Assembly (NCBI GenBank): GCA_003640385.1
Contig: RCAB01000176.1
Span: 53,472 to 117,471 of the forward strand
Source: Setaria digitata
Lineage: Eukaryota; Nematoda; Chromadorea; Rhabditida; Setariidae
Direction of reading: 5' to 3'
Length of the DNA: 64,000 nt
The position numbers and the translations under genes were made by a program. Below, in pieces: positions 58,012-64,000 of the stretch (positions are counted from its first letter, which is position 1; each line of letters starts with the position of its first letter). The notes beneath the pieces are model-generated. The model made no database searches, had not been told where the DNA came from, and saw only the letters and a list, made by a program, of their open reading frames with translations.

Positions 58012-60963
58012 TTCTATTTTATTCTAAAATACACTTATCAGCTCTTTAGATAAGACAAGTAAAAAAAATCAATCAATGAAAAAATATCAAATGCTATTGA
58101 TAAGCATACCGCGTGATACAGTAAATCACTTCTGGTGAGGCGAAGTTAATATCATTTCAGATTTAAAATTATATATTTAGAGAAAGAAAGAGAGATTGCT
58201 ATGGTAGATAAAATTGCGAAGAAATTTGATGATGAATCCTTGAAATATTCATGCATACGGAAAAATAAGTTGGTTAGGAAATATTTGAAAATGACAGAGA
58301 AAGGTGTTTTTTTTTCCTTTTTTCTGTACATAACTGACACCTTTGAAAAGTTAAAATTAAAAGATAATAAAAAAGGAAATGAAACGAAGAAATTATCTGT
58401 CATCAGAATTACATCAAAAATCAATTGAAACGATAGAAATGTGAAAAATACTGCAAACTTTCTTTTTTTTTGCTAAAGACTTCCCATCGTTTCTCACATT
58501 TTCGTCCGCTAAAATTTAACAGTAAAACAGTGTAGAAAAATATGGTAACTTCACATTTCGAAATGTTTGGCAAGTTTCTACTTTAGACCCTTTTTAAATG
58601 GCATAACAATTTATTTGGGTGGGAATGAAAGATGGAAAAGTAATACTTTACAACCAATCTTTTGAATTTTTATTTTGCAGACCATAAATCAATTTTAGAT
58701 CTGCAGATCATAAATCAAAATCATACGGTATACAAAGAATTATCTCGCCTTTCATTTTACCTATCCACTACTGATAAAGGTGGTTAATTCAAATAACAGG
58801 GACTTTTTTTCTTTTTATTTTCAAGTTAATTCACCAATGATCATTAATTAATGCACATCTTCTTCGCTCTCCTTTCCTTTCTGGTGATTTATGATGTTAA
58901 ATTTAAGAATCTCGTAACAGTTTAGCTATATTATATTTGGAAAAGTACATTAAAATTTTTCAATTCTATCAAAGAATTACAATATTGAAATAAATTACCG
59001 AGATTTTCGGAATAATTTCAGATAAGAGAAATTTTAAAAAAGGTATATACACTAACAAATTTCTATGCTTTTTTTCCTTACAAAAAGTAAATTGATATTT
59101 GCATTTGACAGTTTGTCAATTCAGATCGTTTTGACTCTTAAAAGATTTGATTTTCATTGGACCCATACCAAACAATCTCTTGTGCAAATAGATCTATTGT
59201 CACACTTAGTAACTGGTTTAAAAAAAATGGATAATAATTGTATTGATAGCTTATCATTCAATTCATTGTTGGTTATCAATAAAAAAAGGAAGAAAAGGAA
59301 TTGAACATTTTGTGGAAATTTTACTGGTAGTAAAAAAATTTTCAATACCGCTGAATTACAAAATTTTCATAATTTTTTCACCATTTACCTCTTTTTTCTA
59401 TTTTTTGCCTTTTCTGTTATAATTTAGCATTTTCTTTTTTTTTTTTTCACTTTGGTATTTGAAATAAAACACAATTAATTACCTAATGTGCAATGAAATA
59501 AGAAATATTCGACAATCATATTAAATTTAAAAAAAAAAAAAACACATGCTGCAGGACAGGCAAACTTCTGTTCTTTCTACAATTATAGGGAAAAAAAAGA
59601 GAAGAAAAAATTCCAGTTTAGAAGTATGTTAGGTTTAACAATTTCCTGAAATGTTGAATAATTTTTTGTAAAATGAAAGGGAAAGGTAAAAAGGTAAAGG
59701 GTCAACGAGAAAAAACGCCAATGAGAAATGAACGAGGACAAAAATAGGAGGGAAAAAAGAATTGACGAAATCATTATTCATACTTCAATATATACATATT
59801 CTTATATAATAAGTATTGTATAATAAGTTTGTTTTAGGCACAGAATGGGTTGAATGGAATGAATAGAATAAGAAATGGATTAAGCTGCTTTAAATAAGAA
59901 TTTTTGAAGTGTTTTTCAAAAATTTCTCGAGAACATGTTTTTGTTAGAATATATATAATTAAAATATTTTAAGACGATCAAAATTTTTTTATCAACAATC
60001 AATTTTGCTCCTTTCTCTCTTACTAATTATGTTGTTATGATGGTAAATGAAGAAATACTATTTATAGAATTAAAATTCACACCCTCTAAATACATATAAA
60101 TATATACAGATAGTGTTAAAGTAAATTTCAATGTAAAACTTAGCCTCAAATTTTACTTTAAGTTCATAAAAATTTTAAAAATCCCAAAAACAATATTAGT
60201 AGCGATGATAAACTCCATAAAATGAATAGTTTCATGATGATGATAATTAATAGTGATGATAAAGAGATAAATGATAAATAATGATGGTGAAGTGATCGTA
60301 GAAATCGTCAGTATAAAATTGCTTAAAAATAAATTTTTTTGCTAATATAGCGAAAGGAAAATTGAACTTTTTTTAGAATGGAACAGTGATAGTTTCAGTT
60401 AGATTCATTTATCTGATAGTCGCAAAGAGCTGAAGGAAATTTATCGCTCCAGAATATTTCCATCTTACTGATCAGTTGGTTTGCGTAGAGTATACTTTAC
60501 ACAAATACAAGGTTATAATGAAACATCATTGTTGACTTCCTCTCTGTCCCAAATTCGCATTATAATGATGATGACGATCAGAATAGTGATTTGCAATCAT
60601 TCATTACACTACAATATGTTTACAATAATAACATATTAATTACAGCAAATAATCAATAATAACATGAAGATAGATAATAAGAAATAACACTGATAATTGT
60701 ACGAACCTGCTAGTAATTATATTTACTTAAATGAATACATTTACTCAACTGAAACTGTTAATGATTAACTGAATATAGCAAGGTAGTGACATATTAGGTT
60801 GATAAGTTTAAGTTTTTGGGAATTCATTTTTTCTTTCCAGCGACTTCGCTTCTTCTTTACGCATTTTAATTTATTCCCTCAATGGGCCACATAGGGAATT
60901 ATTATTTTATGTGTTTAAATTTCAAAATTTAGATTTGAAAAATTTTCAAATTATCCGGAAAGC

Positions 60964-61200
60964 ATGCTTACTTCTTGTCAAAGCATATCAAAAATAAGTT
61001 GTATCATGGAAATATTTTTCATGATTTTTTTTTTGTCGTGGCAATTTTCTGTTGCTATTGAAGAAAAAAGAAATCTCCTTGCTTTGAAGCTATTACAATT
61101 TTCGAAGGATATTTTACCATTTCTTGTGAATAAACTAGTTCCTATACCCCGGATGGAAGTGCTTGAAGAAAGTTTTGATTTACAAAAGAAAAAATCCTGA
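60964..61200 (+). CDS. Possible small secreted peptide (weak)
   Basis: A single-exon frame of 78 codons. From its second Met (MEIFFMIFFLSWQFSVA) the start resembles a signal peptide, followed by IEEKRNLLALKLLQFSKDIL and a lysine-rich end. No dibasic cleavage pattern or cysteine framework is visible and I recognise no family. A chance frame in AT-rich DNA is quite possible. Confidence 0.2.
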   Translation: MLTSCQSISKISCIMEIFFMIFFLSWQFSVAIEEKRNLLALKLLQFSKDILPFLVNKLVPIPRMEVLEESFDLQKKKS

Positions 61201-62164
61201 AAAGTTTAACTCTAATTAGACTATATTTAGGCTATATATTTCGTAATTACTTGGGAATATAAAGATTAATGGTTATGATGAAAGCAAATAAGAATTATAT
61301 CAGTTATATAATAGAATGCCTTTCTTGCTAATTTCTTATTTTATATAAATATCGGTTAATTATTGGGAAAAAAAGACAAAAAGAAAATGCAAATGAAAAA
61401 AGCCATTACATGTAACGTGAATGATGATCGGTTGAAAACTGTAAATCATTGAAATGACTGATTAATTTCTTAATGTTTACATAAAACATTTAACTATGCA
61501 GACGATTCTTCAGTCATTTGTGATGTTATTTGAGATTATTTATTGTGTGCACAAATTTAGGCAATAGAATTAATTACCGTATCAGCAGCCAAGTGATAAG
61601 TTTCAATAGCTAAGAGTAGAGTGGCAGAGGTGAAATAATCCTTTATGATAAAAAAAAAAAAAAAAAAAAAAAGGAAAAAAAAAACGAAATCTAATTAAAT
61701 ATAAGAAAAGAAAGTGAAATCAAATATGATATGAAATTATCATTCGATAGTAAAATGAAATTTCTTGACAATTTCCAAATGGAATGTGTGAATGAATGCG
61801 TTAGTCATATCACAAAATAAATGTTACTTTGCATTTCGGAACAAATATTTCAAAACTTAGGAAAAGTTTGAAGAATAGTTGTTTACATAGTTTTTACTGT
61901 GTTGCGGATTGATATTGTTTGAAGTTGACAAGCTTGTAAGTCTTGAAAGTTCCTTGTAGAATATTACTTGTAAACATTTTCATTATTTTTAAGATTTTTG
62001 GTTAATACTTTCACGGATAGCAGCTATAATAATAATAGTAATTAACGACGGTAGTAATTAATAATAATAGTGATGATAATAATAGCAAATAAGTAAACAA
62101 ATGAATAATTGGTAAATAATAATTAATAAGCGGTAAATTAGTAAATAATGGTTAATAGATAATA

Positions 62165-62657
62165 ATTAGTAAATAATAATAATTAGTAAATAATAATAAT
62201 TAGTAAATAATAATAATTAGTAAATAATAATAATTAGTAAATAATAATAATTAGTAAATAATAATAATTAGTAAATAATAATAATTAGTAAATAATAATA
62301 ATTAGTAAATAATAATAATTAGTAAATAATAATAATTAGTAAATAATAATAATTAGTAAATAATAATAATTAGTAAATAATAATAATTAGTAAATAATAA
62401 TAATTAGTAAATAATAATAATTAGTAAATAATAATAATTAGTAAATAATAATAATTAGTAAATAATAATAATTAGTAAATAATAATAATTAGTAAATAAT
62501 AATAATTAGTAAATAATAATAATTAGTAAATAATAATAATTAGTAAATAATAATAATTAGTAAATAATAATAATTAGTAAATAATAATAATTAGTAAATA
62601 ATAATAATTAGTAAATAATAATAATTAGTAAATAATAATAATTAGTAAATAATAATA
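62165..62657. repeat. 17-bp minisatellite, 29 copies
   Basis: The unit ATTAGTAAATAATAATA repeats with exact 17-bp spacing from 62165 to 62657 (493 bp, 29 units), with no difference that I can see. Diverged copies and AATAAT-rich sequence extend both ways (about 62040-63060). Such homogeneity suggests recent expansion by slippage or unequal exchange. Confidence 0.95.
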
Positions 62658-63445
62658 ATTAATAAATAATAACCAATAAATAATAATTAATAAATAATAG
62701 CTAATAAATAGCAAATTATAATTAATAAATACTAATTAGTAAATAATAACTAACAAAATCATAATTAGCAATAATTGATAAATAATAATAAATAGTGGTT
62801 AATAAATGATAAACAAATAATAAATCATAGATGATAAATAACGAATAATGAATTTCGAATAATAAATAATAAACAAAGTAAATGATCATTAATAATAAAT
62901 AACAAATAAATAATAAACAATAATAATAATAAACAGTTGATAATAATGAACAATAAACAACAAATAACAAATTATAGATAATGAATAATAAACAAAACAA
63001 ATTATAAACAACTAATGATTGATGATGAATAACAAACAACGGATAATGAACACCAAGTATTAGTAAATATTGACATTAAAATGAAAATTCCTGTGATTTT
63101 GGAAATTTTGTTTTATGGATTGAAGGAAGTTCTCACAACAGGAAAAGTTTTAGCTTATTAAAATTATGAAAAATAAAAAACGAATCATAAAAAAGGTGAA
63201 AGATAAAAAGTCATGATTAAGTATCAAATATTTTAGCTATATAAATGCCAATTTTTAAGTGAAAGAATTGAATTTACTGAAACTAAATACTGGTTTGATC
63301 AAGGAGAAATGTTAAGCAAAATATATAATGGTTCTTACTGTAGATATGTCAGGAACAAGTCTTCTCACATCTACTGCAGTAGCAATTAGTTAAAAAAATA
63401 AATATCAAACTTTTAGGTTTAAGTAATTACAGTAATACTATTTGG

Positions 63446-63577
63446 GATATGAAATGCTAAGGAAGAATTAATACAATTTGACTTACAATTTCCACAGGTT
63501 TCACAAATTATTTTCNGATATGAAATGCTAAAGAAGAATTAATACAATTTGACTTACAATTTCCACAGGTTTCACAA
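63446..63577. repeat. Direct duplication of about 61 bp flanking an N
   Basis: GATATGAAATGCTAAGGAAG... (from 63446) and GATATGAAATGCTAAAGAAG... (63517-63577) are nearly identical and are separated by a short stretch ending in a single N at 63516. As at 5524-5735, the pattern suggests overlapping contig ends joined with an N. Confidence 0.8.
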
Positions 63578-63628
63578 TTTAGTTTCATGAATAGATAATA
63601 ATCGATTTAATTTAAAGTTTTTATTCAG

Positions 63629-63706
63629 CAGCAGTTGAGCATATTGAAATGGATGAGCTCAAAGGTCGACGTCGAGAATCAGAAAACAACACGTCTCTGT
63701 GTAGCG
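63629..63706 (+). CDS. Probable exon of a gene continuing past the window end
   Basis: An exon-like segment follows TTTTTATTCAG and ends at a strong donor, AGCG|GTAAGG. In the phase-1 frame it reads AVEHIEMDELKGRRRESENN then TSLCS. The ATG at 63649 could be the initiator (MDELKGRRRES...) or lie inside the protein. The base composition is clearly less AT-rich than the 5 kb before it. No family is recognisable from so short a piece. Confidence 0.5.
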
Positions 63707-64000
63707 GTAAGGAAAGAAGATGAGGACAGTTTTGTAAAACGATGTATGTGTGGGGTCAGCTGAACATTACCGTAGATTTATTAGTGTTGAACTTTTTTGA
63801 GACTATATGAAAATGATGCACGTAAAATACTTCTGTAATGATAAAACAAACAAAATGTGTCAGAGAGAAGAGAAAAATACGAAGATGCACAAATTCTGAA
63901 CTAATCGAATTAAGTTGCAGTTAATTGAAATTTGGGTATTACTTTAGAGGCGATCACTGAGAGCGAACTGTAAATTATTGTTGACTTTATCAGTGCTACT
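63707..64000. other. Probable intron at the window end
   Basis: Follows the GTAAGG donor of the preceding exon. I see no second exon before the window ends. Confidence 0.4.

Larger units (their letters stand above)
58012..63628. other. 5.6 kb non-coding, AT-rich region with a minisatellite
   Basis: Upstream of the SLC3-like gene (-) and before the terminal exon at 63629. It contains poly-A/T runs (for example 61651-61672), the 17-bp minisatellite, about 400 bp of degenerate AATAAT-type sequence after it, and an N-flanked duplication. Apart from one possible small secreted ORF (60964-61200), no gene is seen. Confidence 0.5.

Noticed and set aside
62722..63039. 105-codon minus-strand frame of Tyr/Leu/Ile
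   Set aside because: It is the translation of degenerate AATAAT repeats beside the minisatellite.

Overview
The window looks like nematode nuclear DNA. It is AT-rich, with long poly-T/poly-A runs and many short exons split by small GT...AG introns. The proteins match nematode families (ELO elongase, NAS astacin with ShKT, LGG-2-type Atg8, ATGP-type SLC3). The PEBP N-terminus resembles filarial PEBPs as I remember them, so a spirurid/filarioid (clade III) worm is my best guess; this is inference. There is no bacterial operon, CRISPR array or recognisable transposon. I read all exons by eye from splice sites, reading phase and family similarity. Most multi-exon models below close exactly in phase.

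Layout. 0-4.2 kb: a fatty-acid elongase (+) facing a small secreted cysteine-rich gene (-). 4.2-6.7 kb: repeats and an assembly-gap duplication. 6.7-9.3 kb: a PEBP gene (+). 10.0-10.7 kb: LSm7 (-). 13.3-23.2 kb: a 25-exon KDM5/RBR-2 histone demethylase (+). 25.7-27.3 kb: a chromo-shadow-domain protein with two SUMO-interaction-like motifs (-). 28.8-29.8 kb: a two-finger C2H2 protein (+). 31.6-35.8 kb: an SWT1-like PIN-domain nuclease (-). 39.9-42.4 kb: an astacin-ShKT metalloprotease (-, 5' end not found). 45.7-47.7 kb: LGG-2/LC3 (-). 49.3-52.4 kb: FIC-1/FICD AMPylase (+). 54.0-58.0 kb: an SLC3/4F2hc-like amino-acid transporter heavy chain (-). 58-63.6 kb: non-coding DNA with a 17-bp minisatellite. 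63.6-63.7 kb: a likely exon of a gene leaving the window.

These are eukaryotic housekeeping and developmental genes, each with its own promoter, so no joint pathway is implied. As I recall, lsm-7, rbr-2, lgg-2 and fic-1 all sit on one C. elegans clone (ZK593, chromosome IV), so this may be an old block of conserved linkage. Two pairs are clearly head-to-head (CSD protein/zinc finger, LGG-2/FIC-1) and LSm7/KDM5 probably is.

The least ordinary content is the chromo-shadow protein: no chromodomain is visible, acidic SIM-like motifs recur, and dimer and ligand residues appear changed. Other points are a possible longer KDM5 C-terminus, frequent AAG 3' splice sites, and tandem duplications touching single Ns that look like assembly joins.
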